DNA of 64,000 nt from positions 153,501 through 217,500 of the forward strand of contig RPFO01002102.1 in the NCBI GenBank assembly GCA_009746045.1. Reading direction: 5' to 3'. Each line of letters opens with the position of its first letter. Position 1 is the stretch's first letter. The notes below the pieces were generated by a model, which was not told the origin of the DNA, searched no databases, and saw only the letters and a program-made list of their open reading frames with translations. Shown here in pieces: positions 44,646-54,529 of this stretch. The position numbers and the translations under genes were made by a program. The DNA comes from Mesostigma viride (lineage: Eukaryota; Streptophyta; Mesostigmatophyceae; Mesostigmatales; Mesostigmataceae).

Positions 44646-47600
44646 CACATCACCTAAAAATGGCCTTTTTTGTTACATGGGGTCATATCTCCCACACATA
44701 TAGTCAGATCGGGGTGCCTTTCTGGACTTAAGGTCCCCCTAGGACCCTGTTCACATCACATAAATTGGGGGGGCAACTGAACTATTTTTAGCATCAAACC
44801 GTGACGTGGAAAAGTGCAAAAAACGATGTTTTCCAGGCATAAGGAGGCATAGCAGCCACACACAAGTAGTAAATGTAGTCCAATTCAGCTGGAAATGGTC
44901 ATGCTTATTAATTTACATCCAAAGACAAAAACCGCCCTTAAGTATGCAATGTAGGACCAAACTATGTGCTATAATTCTGGCATACATGAGCCAAAACACC
45001 GTTTTAGTGCATTATTTTCAAACTTATGAAGCCCCTGCCAGCACATATGTGGCCCAATCATGCCAGAATTCGTCACATTAATAGCACAATACTTGAATTT
45101 ACACTAGAACACGAGTTGGACATATTAGGACCACTGCCGGCCCACTGAAAGTGACGGATGCAAGCAGAAATAGAGCGATTTTTGCCAAAATACTCCATAT
45201 TCTGCGCCATTGTCTTGGAAAACTTTGCATTCTTCACTCAATTATCGTCATGGCTGTCATGGGATTCATATACATGCCACTGGGGCTGGATACATTAACC
45301 AACACAGACTAAAAAAGCGATCATCAAGGGACAAAATCACCATCAATCACAGTAGATGCTGGCATTCGGAACAAGCACCGTAGTGCCTACAAGCCTCAAG
45401 AAGGGGAGCTTGGCTGACCAGTCGTGCCTGTCGGCTGACCAGTCTCTTTTCTAAACGGGCCCCGCTCGGCAGCACACACAATCTCCTTTGCAGTACTTGG
45501 CCCACTCTGCTGGGCACCCCTGCTGTGCGTGTCTTATAGCAGCTAATCCAAATATATATATGCCAGGTGCCTCTCTGCTACATGGAAATACAAAGCGCAA
45601 TCAAGGACAGCAGTGGCTTGGGCTGCTATTCAATTGAGCTCAGCACCTAGCTGCTGTACAACATGATTCTGCATCAGTGCCTGTCCTAATTGCGCCCCCC
45701 CGCCCCCTTGCCATCATCGTCATGCTCATCATAGTCTTTGGAACGTGCACTGAACTCCAACCCTTGGACAGTCCATAGGTCATTAAGAATCTGTGCATGT
45801 AATGCTAGCTCTTCTCAGTTGAACTCATCTACCACCCTCTCATGGTCGTGTCATCTCTCATGTAATCCACCTAGGTTTATCGTGGCCACTGATCTTTCAG
45901 CCCCTCCTGACATCAAAATCTGGGCAAACACACTGTTGACATCGCCCTTCCTTTTTAGCCTGCATGGCTCCTCATGTTTATCCTTATCTCATCCCTCAAC
46001 ACACCTAGAACTGTCTATTCATCCCCTTGCATAGGCGGTGCATAACTGCGGCGTGATGGGGGATTGCCAAAAATAGGTGTAAAATGCATGGGATGGCACG
46101 GGGAGGCTCACACTCATCGCTTTACAATCACACTCATGTGCTAACAATGTCCCTCTCTGCTTTTGACACTGCATGCACATGCATTTCCTACCGGCTATAT
46201 CAAGCCTTTAGTGTGGTTTGGTGCATCAAGAGAATGGCAGGTCAGCTGAGTGCATCAGACCACATTTGTGTTAAGTGTACGCTTGCAACGCTGTTTGCCC
46301 ACCGCATGGAGCTCCCCTTTCGGACAGTGGCACAAGTAGCACTTACACCTTACTCCCAGCCGCTCACCCTGCCCATGCTAGCAACAAGAACAAATGCATG
46401 GTCCCCATCCCAACGTAAGGTGCATCACATTGATGGCCCTGCCATCACCTAGCAGTGTGCCACCCCTCTCCACCTCAACCTACTCTGAAAGGCCAGGGCC
46501 CCAACAAACCTTTCAAGACATGGCACTCCTCAAAGAAGGCAACCCCTCAAAGAAGGCGAGGCAGTTTAGGTCTAGGGGGGCTTTGGGTAAGTTAAAAGAT
46601 GATAGAGTTCACTAACACAGGCCACGGCAACGACAACCTGCTTCACCCGCTGCATCCATACATCACAAGCCATAAACTGCACAGCCTGGCATGATTGCCT
46701 AAGGGTCACGTGATCCAAGATGCCCTTCAGGCTCACCCCAGCACACCGGCCCATCCTCACCACCCCACTGGTCATAGTCATCTACAGTGGCATCAAACTC
46801 CTCTAGGACAGAGTGCAGTAAAGGCAACATAGACGTCCTGACACAATTGAATAAGAACGTGGCTGCTACCTACTGCCCTTAAAAAAAATGTCGATTGCTT
46901 GCACACATACGCATTCAATTCTTCAAGCAAGCATGCTAACACCTTCACAGCACATCCCAAGGTTTACATCCATCGAGCTTTGTCAACAAGCATGACTTCC
47001 TGATGCAAACTTAGCTGTCAAGCTAGGAGGAGGAAAGCTAGGTAAAGAGGTGAGATAGACCCCCCCACAGCACCTTCCTGCACCAAAACCATGACAATAT
47101 CATCCAGAGCTTGCTAAATACGTACAGCTAACCGGTAGCGGGCGACCTTGCAGTCCAGGTTCAGCGCGAACATCTCGTGTCAGCACCCGGCGGAGATGGC
47201 GGACGCGAACCCACAATGCTTTAAAAGCGAGTCATAAGACTATTTCGGGGAGCGGTGAACGGCTTGGAACACCGAAGGTATGCCGCGACAAAAGCCTGAA
47301 GTTTTTCTCGGAAATACACGCCTGGATGTGGATTAGGGCACCGTTGTCGTGCTTGTGCTTGCGTTGCGAGCAGGCAACCAGTGTTTCTTGCAGTGTCGAG
47401 CAGTAACAGATGGTGGCGCGAGAGCAATATGTGACTTTTAAATCATGGCTACACAGCTTACACCTCCGCAGGCATGTTGGAACAAGCCCCGCCATGCCGT
47501 GAGCCGAAAAAAAGGAAGAAACGCATCAAGCAAGGACGGTCGTAAACGTCACTGAAAACAGCAAAATCTGACCTGCCGGCAGGTAATGCGACAGCCTGGA

Positions 47601-48040
47601 AAATGTGATTCGTTTCTCGAAAAACTGATTAGCGCTCGTGAAAGTAGACTTGAAGCCCATTCGGATTCGACCTTTTGGGAATTGTGAGCTTCCAACAAAA
47701 AAGTTTCCCCCACAATTAATAAACATGCATTTTCGCTGCCAATTCCAGATCTGGCCGACACAAAAAAACAGCGTCTCAGTTTGCGAATTATTTTGACGCA
47801 TGAACATACGCGAATAATATCTACCATGCATCATCGCAAAGCAGGAGAGTTTACGCGTCGTTTGCATCCATCGCAGCGACTTAACATGCATAATTGACTT
47901 ATGACTGATATTTCGGCGGACATAGGGTCGTCAGCCATGCGAGGTGGAATTTTTCTGGTCCCGTCGTCCTCAACGCGACGCGTTCGCGCCAAAATTCCCA
48001 GGATCTCATGTAACCGGACGGACCGATTTTAGGTGATGTG
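44646..48040. mobile_element. Element E: 3.4-kb DNA element with CACATCACC termini
   Basis: The left end is CACATCACCTAAAA; the right end is the reverse complement, TTTTAGGTGATGTG. Weaker inverted similarity continues for ~30 bp (GTTACATG in both). Flanks show a 2-bp GA (44644-44645 and 48041-48042). Removing E and one GA copy joins ORF2 in frame (codons for V at 48041 and M at 44643). The interior has no convincing transposase frame. The superfamily is uncertain: the CAC start and 2-bp duplication suggest CACTA-like. Confidence 0.75.
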
Positions 48041-49366
48041 GACCGGCAGGTGCCGGGCCGCCAGCAACGGGGCACGGGCCGCAAAGCCCGCAAAAATGGC
48101 TGCGTTGGGGGCACCCTTGTCCAGCTCGTCGACGTCCGCCCGGGCGTCCAGTGCCGACAGGTACTTCCGTCGGCACCAGTTCCGCTCGTGCTCGGCGTCC
48201 GTCCAGTCCTCAGGATCTCCCTTGACCGGACGTAGAGCAGACCAGTCAGGGCGGACCACTGGGGCGCGGCGCGCGGGGACGTGGAACCGGAGCCGAAGGG
48301 TCGCGCGCACCAACCGGTGGTCAGAGCACACCGTGGGCGTGTCAAACACTCGGGTGTCCAGAACCGAGGTACACCTGGGCTGCCGTACCACCACGTAGTC
48401 CAGACAGGCCTGACGGCCGTTAGGGCCACGAAAAGTGACCAAGTCCTGGGAGGGACGTTGGAAGTGGCAGTTGACAGCAACCATCCCGCTATCCCGCAAA
48501 AAGGCAGAAAACAGGGGAGTGTTGTCATTAGCAGCAGTGTCAGCAGGCGCAAAGCGACTGCCAGCAGTACCCACGGGGAGCGTGGCATTGGCGTCTAGCA
48601 GCATAACCAAAAAGTGGCGGGCCGGGGTGGCCCCCTCAAGGCTATGCAAGTCCTCGAAGAACTTCTGGCGTTCCAACGCAGGTAGACCACTATGGGGTGC
48701 GTAGCCCACCCCCACCGTGAGGTGGTGTTTAGACCGCCCCTCGACGGAGGTGAAGTGTGCTACCATAAGGCGTGGCGTTAGAAACTTAAGCGTGCTGAGG
48801 CTAGCAACTGCCAGCGGCGAACACAAAAGACCAACACCACCTTGGCCAGACGTACCGCTGCCAGCGAAGAAAAACCGCCAGCCACCCGCCAAGCGATCAG
48901 TGCTCACCATGCCAAGTGGCACCGTGCGGCGGTGTTCCTGGACGCCTAATATAGACACACGATGCTCAATGCAGAATGCGACTAGCTCCTCTACCCGGCA
49001 GCTATGGTCGTCATCTAGCAATGTGCGGGTGTTAAAAGTGGCAAGGGCCAAGGATGCCTGCTGGCCCACCAGGGGAGGACGACGATGGGTGATGGGGGTG
49101 GATGCGGCGGGGGGTGGAGGTGGGGGTGAAACGGAGGGGGGAAGGGAAGCGGTAGAAATAGTGCTTTTCATCGCATTTATTTTGTCCTGCAAGCGTAGGA
49201 TGCGAGCCTGCCGCCTGCTCTGGGTATTCGGGGATGCTTGCGCAACGCAGAGGCGTAGGAAATCTAGCATGCGTTGGGTGTTGCTAATCTTGCTGCTGAG
49301 AGCTGTCGTTCTGGCCCGAGATACCGGCACCACCATGTGTCTCAGTCGACTGTTAGGTCGATGCAT
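48041..49366 (-). pseudogene. LINE D ORF2, APE-type endonuclease part
   Basis: Start ATG at 49366, 74 bases after the ORF1 stop. After ~110 residues of basic and proline-rich leader comes the apurinic-like endonuclease: LALATFNTRTL, GVQEHRR (catalytic E), GGVGLLCSP, VGVGYAPHSG, LLDANATLP (D and N), CLDYVVVRQPR and CSDHRLVRATLRLRF (catalytic H). All expected catalytic residues are visible. It would nick target DNA to prime reverse transcription. Element E interrupts the gene after HLPV; the RT resumes at 44643. It would be a ~1,150-residue ORF2 without E. Confidence 0.9.
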
Positions 49367-49440
49367 GGTAGTGGAACGGGACTATTTAGAGGCTGTCCCC
49401 GAAGCCTGTTAGCCGCGAGCCGACGAGGAAGGTTGTCTAC

Positions 49441-50616
49441 CTACTGTCTACCAACAGAGGCAGCACCCTTCTGGCTAGACGCCTGACGAGACTCCGCTCC
49501 GGGGGTGTTAATCGGAACACCTGTAATCCTGTGCCCATCAAAGAATGCTGCAAAGGAGCCATCCTGAAGCAGACGCAACTTAATGCGCTTACCCTTGGTC
49601 TCTTGCTTCTTGGTCTCCTGGACGATGGTGCTGTTCCACACCGCGCTCCTCGCCTTCAGTTGAGCCGTCGTGTAGTCCTCGTCGAGGCTGAAGTCATCGC
49701 GTTGGAGCAGACGACGTGCTCCCAGCACGAGGCGTTTGTCGTGCATGGAGGCCATGGTGACGACGACCAGGCCCAGAGGGCCTGGCAGCCGAATGGCACG
49801 TTCAATGGCAACACGGTTCTGGAGCTGCAGCTTCCCCAGAAACGCTGGGCCGCGCAGCTCCTCGGCAAGTGAGTGTGCTGTCTCCTGTGCTGCCGCGCCT
49901 TTCTGGAAGCCTTTGATTACCATATTGCGTTGGCGTTGCTGCACTGCATTCTGGGTGACCGCAGCGGTAGCTGCAGACTTGGCCGCCTGTTGAACAATGG
50001 TGGTCAATTGCTTGCCGGTGACATCGGCAAACGTGGTAGTTTTGGCAGGGGCTGCCATGGCTTTCTTCAGCTCCAGCATCGTCTCCTTCAGGACCTTAAT
50101 GTCGCCCTGCACGGTCGTAAAAGACTGTGCGAGGTCCTGCAGCGGCACGGTAGTGTCGGTCGCGGGGGCTGGCCTGGCGATGGGTGTCGCCGGCAGCTCG
50201 ACAAGTTCAGAGCAGCACGAAATAAGACATGCAAGACGGCAATCCTTGGGCTCCAAATCATCAATGGTATCCGAAGGAGCGTCCATAACCTGGCCGGTGC
50301 GAGGGTGGCGAATCGGGGCGTTGTGTTCGTAGCGGAGCTGCAGCACGCGTCGCACCTCGGCGTCGCTGAAGCCAAGGAAGGCAGCGATGTCGTCCAGGCT
50401 CAAACGTGCGACTGGCATGTAGAATGAGGAAGAAATGGAGTCCGGCAAGGAGGTTTCAACCGCTATCGGAGTTGCTTCCGAAGTCGCTGCCGAAGTCTTG
50501 GTGCGCTTGTTAGCGGCTTTCTTGGCCGCGGCAATGTCGGTGGCGATTTTGTTTGCAGCAAGTTTGTCCTCGAGAGACTCGGCAGCAAGAACTGAAGACG
50601 ATGCGGGGGCCTCCAT
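49441..50616 (-). CDS. LINE D ORF1 protein
   Basis: 391 codons, uninterrupted, from ATG at 50616 (an earlier in-frame GTG at 50634 is less likely). The N-terminus is Ala/Lys-rich (AAAKKAANKRTKTS). A central region has LSLDDIAAFLGFSDAEVRR, a heptad-like segment (TTVQGDIKVLKETMLELKKAM) suggests a coiled coil, and an RRM-like part follows (QRQRNMVIKGFQKGA). The C-terminal domain includes RRLLQRDDFSLDEDYTTAQL and KGKRIKLRLLQDGSFAAFF. This order matches L1 ORF1 proteins: trimerising coiled coil, RRM, CTD. It binds element RNA by analogy. Related ORF1s are at 1372-2760, 28979-38958 (split) and 40989-42358. Confidence 0.85.
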   Translation of the reverse strand: MEAPASSSVLAAESLEDKLAANKIATDIAAAKKAANKRTKTSAATSEATPIAVETSLPDSISSSFYMPVARLSLDDIAAFLGFSDAEVRRVLQLRYEHNAPIRHPRTGQVMDAPSDTIDDLEPKDCRLACLISCCSELVELPATPIARPAPATDTTVPLQDLAQSFTTVQGDIKVLKETMLELKKAMAAPAKTTTFADVTGKQLTTIVQQAAKSAATAAVTQNAVQQRQRNMVIKGFQKGAAAQETAHSLAEELRGPAFLGKLQLQNRVAIERAIRLPGPLGLVVVTMASMHDKRLVLGARRLLQRDDFSLDEDYTTAQLKARSAVWNSTIVQETKKQETKGKRIKLRLLQDGSFAAFFDGHRITGVPINTPGAESRQASSQKGAASVGRQ

Positions 50617-50695
50617 GGCTACGTTTAATAGCACCTAGACGATGGCAGGGGGCGCAGGCGCACGGCTCACGTGCGTGGTGCCGCCATAACGTGCA

Positions 50696-50895
50696 GAAAA
50701 ATAGCGATATCTGCTGGGCAGGCCGCCGGCGATAACTTTCAAAATCCTGGGCGATGGCTGCCAAAAATTAGATCAGCGTGTTCGTCATCAAAAAGCGAGT
50801 CTGTAGCAATTTACCCGACCAATTTCATGCCCGGAATCAAAAGTTATGAGCATTCTCGGCATCCATAGAGCTCTCGGCGCACCGTAAACCGTGGA
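50696..50895 (-). promoter_or_regulatory. LINE D 5'-UTR monomer
   Basis: TAGCGATATCTGCTGGGCAG...TTAGATCAGCGTGTTCGTC...AAAAGTTATGAGC parallels the LINE-A monomers. The hairpin has degenerated (CGTCAT-CAA-AAAGCG). Confidence 0.6.
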
Positions 50896-50907
50896 ATATT
50901 GCGTAAT
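50896..50907. repeat. LINE D target-site duplication, right (ATATTGCGTAAT)
   Basis: Pairs with 42359-42370. Confidence 0.9.
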
Positions 50908-51052
50908 AGCGTCGGAAAATTATATCAGCATGTGCGTCTTAGAAAGACGAAGCGATTGTGATATTCACGGCTAAATTCGGTGCTCAAACGTGAAAGTTAT
51001 GAGCTCCGACAGCCATGGCTACCTCGTGGCGCGTGGCTCGTGGCATGCTCCC
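50908..51052 (-). promoter_or_regulatory. LINE-B copy 2 5' UTR, outer part
   Basis: Continues the 5' UTR cut at 42370. It has hairpin CGTCTT-AGA-AAGACG at 50935-50949 and ends CGTGGCTCGTGGC, as in copy 1 and 23640-23935. Confidence 0.75.
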
Positions 51053-51064
51053 ATCTTCGGAAAT
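51053..51064. repeat. LINE-B copy 2 target-site duplication, right (ATCTTCGGAAAT)
   Basis: Pairs with 39174-39185. Confidence 0.85.
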
Positions 51065-51225
51065 ATTGAGCGATAGCTGTAGAAAATTATATCAGCGTGT
51101 TCGTCTTCAAAAGACGAGTCTAATGCAACCAACCCGATGAAATTTCATGGCCGGAGTCAAAAGTTATGAGCATTCTCGTATATTGCAACAGCGATATTTG
51201 CTGGGCAGGGCGGTGCCGGTACCCT
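51065..51225 (-). promoter_or_regulatory. LINE-A 5'-UTR monomers, outer part
   Basis: Completes the second ~170-bp monomer (to 51187, hairpin 51102-51116) and starts a third (51188-51221), which ends at the element's 5' terminus. Confidence 0.7.
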
Positions 51226-51237
51226 GAATGATGGAAT
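51226..51237. repeat. LINE-A target-site duplication, right (GAATGATGGAAT)
   Basis: Pairs with 3460-3471 across 47.8 kb. Confidence 0.85.
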
Positions 51238-51268
51238 AACTCGGCCAAGTCCCCGAATCTAACATAAT

Positions 51269-51698
51269 TAATTAATTAATAGACATGTGACTGCGTCCCG
51301 TGAGCATAAGTCCTTGCAGTGGGAGGGGAACATGGGATGGAATGGATTAATTAGGAACATAACTCCGTTGGGAGTATATGTAGCACATATCCCAGAGAAG
51401 GGGCATATGGCTTTTGATACATTCTGGGCTACTTCCTGCATGGAATGGATGATGTAAGCTATCTAGGTCCTAGTTACAGGGGTGTGGGCACCACGGCCCG
51501 AATCGCTATGAATGCCATACGCGGGACCTCACACGCGGAGCCCCCACAGTCGTGGGGGTGGTCTCCTTTGAATCACTACTTGCCATAGATCTGTCCTTGC
51601 GTACCATCTGCCTCCATTATTATTACAGACAAACCAGGAGGCTGCCCGGGTGTGAGCCAGTCACGTCTAGGGTAGCACAGGGATGTCGAACATAAGAG
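51269..51698 (-). mobile_element. 5'-truncated LINE-A-family 3' end
   Basis: (TTAA)n tail then the LINE-A 3' UTR (as 3505-3815: GTGGGAGGGGAACATGGGAT, TATCTAGGTCCTAGTTACAG). It is flanked by 11-bp TCTAACATAAT (51258-51268 and 51699-51709) and holds a second truncated LINE at 51348-51439. Confidence 0.8.
51348..51439 (-). mobile_element. 92-bp 5'-truncated LINE-B-family 3' end
   Basis: TAATTAGGAACATAACTCC... with hairpin CTCC-GTTG-GGAG, flanked by ATGGAATGGAT at 51337-51347 and 51440-51450. Confidence 0.85.
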
Positions 51699-51709
51699 TC
51701 TAACATAAT

Positions 51710-52921
51710 AGCTATCGAAAGTCTCAAACAATATCAAAATGACTTTCGACTGACCAAACTAATTTATTTTAGGAATTGTTACGCCCAAACAAGAATAAGG
51801 GCCGTAACACCTAGCTGGCACCAAGCCCGTGAGGTTAGGGCGCTTTGCCCTCACCTGGCATGACTCCGGCCGCGTGCGGAGAGGCCTGAGCCCCCAATGT
51901 CTTCTACTAGTTGCTCCTTGAACGTGCAGGCCTGACGGCGTCTAACGTTGCTGCCAGGGGCCAGTTCATGCGAGAATGTGCCTGCCAGGCTGAGCGGGCC
52001 GCAACCTCGCGGCTTGTCCACGATAAGTGTCAATCTGGTCCGTACGAGCTAAATGCCCTGCTAGTAGCAATCTGCACTGCTTGATAGTGCTAGTGATAAG
52101 CGGCATGCCCAGGGACAAGTCCTCCTTAGAAGTGTCCTTAGAAGTGAATGCGTGCGGCATAGCCTACGCGAAAGATAGACCGCAGCATGTTGGTGACCGC
52201 GCCGCCAAGCTTGGTCTCGGGTGCGGCTGTGAGGGTCCACATCTTGGCGCCGTACATGAGAACCGGGAGGACCAGGACCTTGAACAGGTCCTGCTTCTCA
52301 AGTTTGCCCGGGGCTCGCGCCAGAGAGCTCAGTACTCGTGGAGAGCGTGCCAGGCAAGGGAGATGCGATGGTCAATGTCGTCTGCGCAGCTGGGGAGCAA
52401 ACTGCATGCCCAGCAGGCTGCTTGACACGGGAGCCATCGAGGAGGAAGAGGTCTGGTGAGCGGGCGAGCCTGACCACCACGACCTGCATCTTCTTGCTGA
52501 TCACGAGCCCTACCACTGGGCCTCAATAGCCAGGGAGTCTAGCCATGTCTGTACAATGATGCCCCCGTGCCCGGCAAAGAGGGTGGTGTCGTCTGCGTAA
52601 ATAATTGCCGCCAGCCATCTCCGTGTCATCCCTCCCGTGCCAGTACCGGCTGGCGACCGTCACCCCGGGTTCCCTACCCACAATGCGAGCAAACCGCTTC
52701 CGCGCCTGAATCATTACGTATTCAACCACAATAATGAACAGGTAGGGCGAGAGCACGCAACGCTGCAACACACCCTTTTGGAGAGGGTATGAAGGCGTGG
52801 ACCCGGCCGTACGAAGTGCGCACCGAGGTGACCCTTCGAAAATTTTGCTCATGACAGCAATGAGGGGGGAGGGAATCAGGAAACGAGCGAGGATGTGCCA
52901 CAGCGCAGGCCAGAAAAACAA
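51710..52921 (-). pseudogene. LINE-C: 3' UTR and RT fragment (5'-truncated)
   Basis: The minus strand reads, in broken frames, LAGHLARTDQIDTYRG (about 51990-52080), an LLMYGAKMWTL-like run (about 52210-52260), IIYADDTTLFAG (about 52580) and GVLQRCVLSPYLFIIVVEYV (about 52750), ending LWHILARFLIPSPLIAVMSK near 52900. It is a reverse transcriptase of the same L1 group as A and D with many frameshifts. Everything upstream of the RT palm is absent. Its 5' truncation point lies ~28 bases beyond the stop codon of the matrix-protein gene at 52950, so it probably landed in that gene's 3' UTR. I found no convincing target duplication. Confidence 0.7.
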
Positions 52922-52949
52922 CTAACAATGATCTATACTACCTTCAGCA

Positions 52950-53107
52950 TCAAGGCACTATGCAGATATTGGCCTCCTCATCACAAATTTCCCCGAAGCG
53001 ACAGAGCAGAGGATCTGGCTCGCTGACACATTGCCCGTTGCGGCACTTGTCAAGGGTGCAGAACTGGCCATCGTCACAATCCGTGTTTAGCAAGCACTCG
53101 GCAGATT
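52950..53107 (-). CDS. Matrix-protein gene, last exon: cysteine-rich C-terminus
   Basis: Minus-strand exon after acceptor CTTCTGCAG. It encodes SAECLLNTDCDDGQFCTL, DKCRNGQC, PLLCRFGEIC and DEEANICIVP, then stop. Ten cysteines in ~50 residues, with a C...TDCDDGxFCT...C..G.C pattern, suggest a small disulphide-bonded extracellular module. The phase (one base carried over) matches the donor at 53806, giving RCTESAEC across the junction. The intron 53108-53805 has a GC-AG border (AG/GCAAGT). The exon could be the start of a separate short secreted gene (a hydrophobic frame precedes it), but the phase match favours splicing. Confidence 0.6.
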
Positions 53108-53274
53108 CTGCAGAAGGCATCCAAGATGTAAAAATCGACAGCATGTGCAGTGGTGCAATGGTTAGCACCAAGAGGTCGACAAACATCCAGCGCTTAACCA
53201 GCAATCTTGAATTGAGTCCTACCAGACTTCATGCCTGCAACACACCATTTACCAATTCTTTGCATTTCTAGTAT

Positions 53275-53470
53275 ACTACGCACACTTTATTATAATCGGA
53301 GGAGGGATTCGAACCCTCGGAACCTAAAAAGGTTCATCTGATTTCAAATCAGACGCAATAGTGTGCCGCACAAAGGCTTTATCCTAGTATACTACGCACA
53401 CTTTACTATAGTGTGCTGCACAAGGGCTTTATTCTAGTATACTACGCACACTTAATTATACCATTCAAGT
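53275..53470. repeat. CTAGTATACTACGCACACTT repeats
   Basis: The motif occurs at about 53270, 53384 and 53434. TAGTGTGC(C/T)GCACAA.GGCTTTAT follows two of them. They lie in the 53108-53805 intron. Confidence 0.75.
53295..53353 (-). pseudogene. tRNA-Ser(UGA) 3' half
   Basis: On the minus strand, the anticodon arm TCTGA-TTTGAAA-TCAGA has TGA as anticodon. A long variable arm follows (GAACC-TTTTTA-GGTTC), then a T arm (GAGGG-TTCGAAT-CCCTC) and acceptor strand CTCCGAT. That is a class-II tRNA-Ser 3' half. The expected 5' strand ATCGGAG and a D arm are not found on either side, so it is partial. It is inserted within the CTAGTATAC repeat block inside an intron. Confidence 0.65.
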
Positions 53471-53805
53471 GCCACACTGTCATCATAAGTATAAGTACTT
53501 GCGTGTCATGCGCATAGGCATGCCACGGAGTACCATGCTCATTTTGATTAGAAAAATAATTGCACGAAAGTTAAACAAATATCGTCTGCATCATACCCCA
53601 ACCATACAGTACTAGATGGGGATATAATCGTCATCTGAGCTGTCCTCTACTGTAATGGCAGAAGAGGCGGTAGTGCAGCGGCTATCCTCAGGGGCAATAG
53701 CCTCCACTGTCATCATAGTTCAACAGTTGACTACTAGCTTGCATTCCTTAGGTACATGCCCAAGATCACAGGTAGTTTTCTCCTACCAACTGGCTGAACA
53801 CTTGC

Positions 53806-54232
53806 CTGTGCACCGCGTGAAGTTGAATGCGCCCAGGTAGGTGGCAGAGCGTCTCGCCGTCGTCTCCCAGGGTCCCAGGAAATAGAACCTGCAGCCGTCC
53901 ACGGGGTCCACCGCCATGGCACTGCGACCACCAAAGCTGGACGTAGTGGCTGCCGACGTGCCGGCCACCAGCAGCGTCTCTGGGCTGGGCATGGTCCCAT
54001 TGGGCGCGAGCGCATCTCGGCCAGTGTAGTACAGGCTGGCAAACGTGCCATTGGTGGCATCCATCAGCGAGTAGCCCAGGGCGATATCGCCCGACCGGTC
54101 CATGGCTGCACTGCCGTGCCAGCGGTTCTTGCCGTCAGAGGGCGTGATGCCATCCTGTACAAGCACCCAGGGCCCCAGTGCGCCACTGGATGCATCCATG
54201 GCTCGCCGCAGCTCCACCCACATGACGGCGCC
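53806..54232 (-). CDS. Matrix-protein gene, penultimate exon
   Basis: 142 codons on the minus strand. It opens GAVMWVELRRAMDASSG and includes NRWHGSAAMDRSGDIALGYS, GTFASLYYTGRDALAPNG and DPVDGCRFYFLGPWE, ending GAFNFTRCT. 'S.D..GD.ALGYS' and 'Y.GR...' resemble blades of secreted propeller-like proteins. The acceptor CTATGCAG at 54233-54240 and the donor AG/GCAAGT keep the frame with both neighbours. It has no independent start codon in a good position, which supports it being internal. Confidence 0.6.
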
Positions 54233-54529
54233 CTGCATAGATGGGTGGAAGAATTGACGGAAGGAACCAGAAAAGCATGGTAGCACACGACCTTCAGGAC
54301 CTACATTGTATTACCGATACATGCTGCTATATTACTGCTTGTATACCTATATTTTATATAACCTACGCTGTAGATTGTTTGAACTGACAAAAAACATGTC
54401 CCATGCACACATTCCAGGCTTGCATACCCCCCGATGTATTAATTGATAAAGCCCACACATCCGCACAGTTCCATAGCATGGAAGTCTCATTTAAACCTAT
54501 ACACACCTCCAAAACCTGCCACCACTCAC

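Larger units (their letters stand above)
42371..50895 (-). mobile_element. LINE D: near-intact L1-like retrotransposon
   Basis: Short TTAAATTAAA-type tail and 3' UTR with hairpin CCTCC-GTGG-GGAGG (42371-42499), ORF2 (42500-49366, split by element E), ORF1 (49441-50616) and a 5' UTR of about one monomer (50617-50895). Without E it is ~5.1 kb. It is flanked by a 12-bp duplication inside the LINE-B 5' UTR. It is the best candidate in the window for a formerly autonomous source of LINE enzymes. Confidence 0.9.
39186..51052 (-). mobile_element. ORF1-only LINE (family B), copy 2, with nested MITE and LINE D
   Basis: Own sequence is 39186-39267, 40608-42370 and 50908-51052, ~2.0 kb, the same length and order as copy 1: (TTAA)n tail, hairpin CTCC-GTTG-GGAG, 3' UTR, ORF1, 5' UTR. 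The 12-bp duplication bounds it. As in copy 1, the 3' UTR joins the ORF1 C-terminus directly, with no ORF2. It sits in a 5'-UTR monomer of LINE-A. Confidence 0.85.

Noticed and set aside
53281-53400. Functional or permuted tRNA-Ser gene
   Set aside because: No acceptor 5' strand (ATCGGAG) or D arm was found on either side within ~100 bases; kept only as a 3'-half relic.
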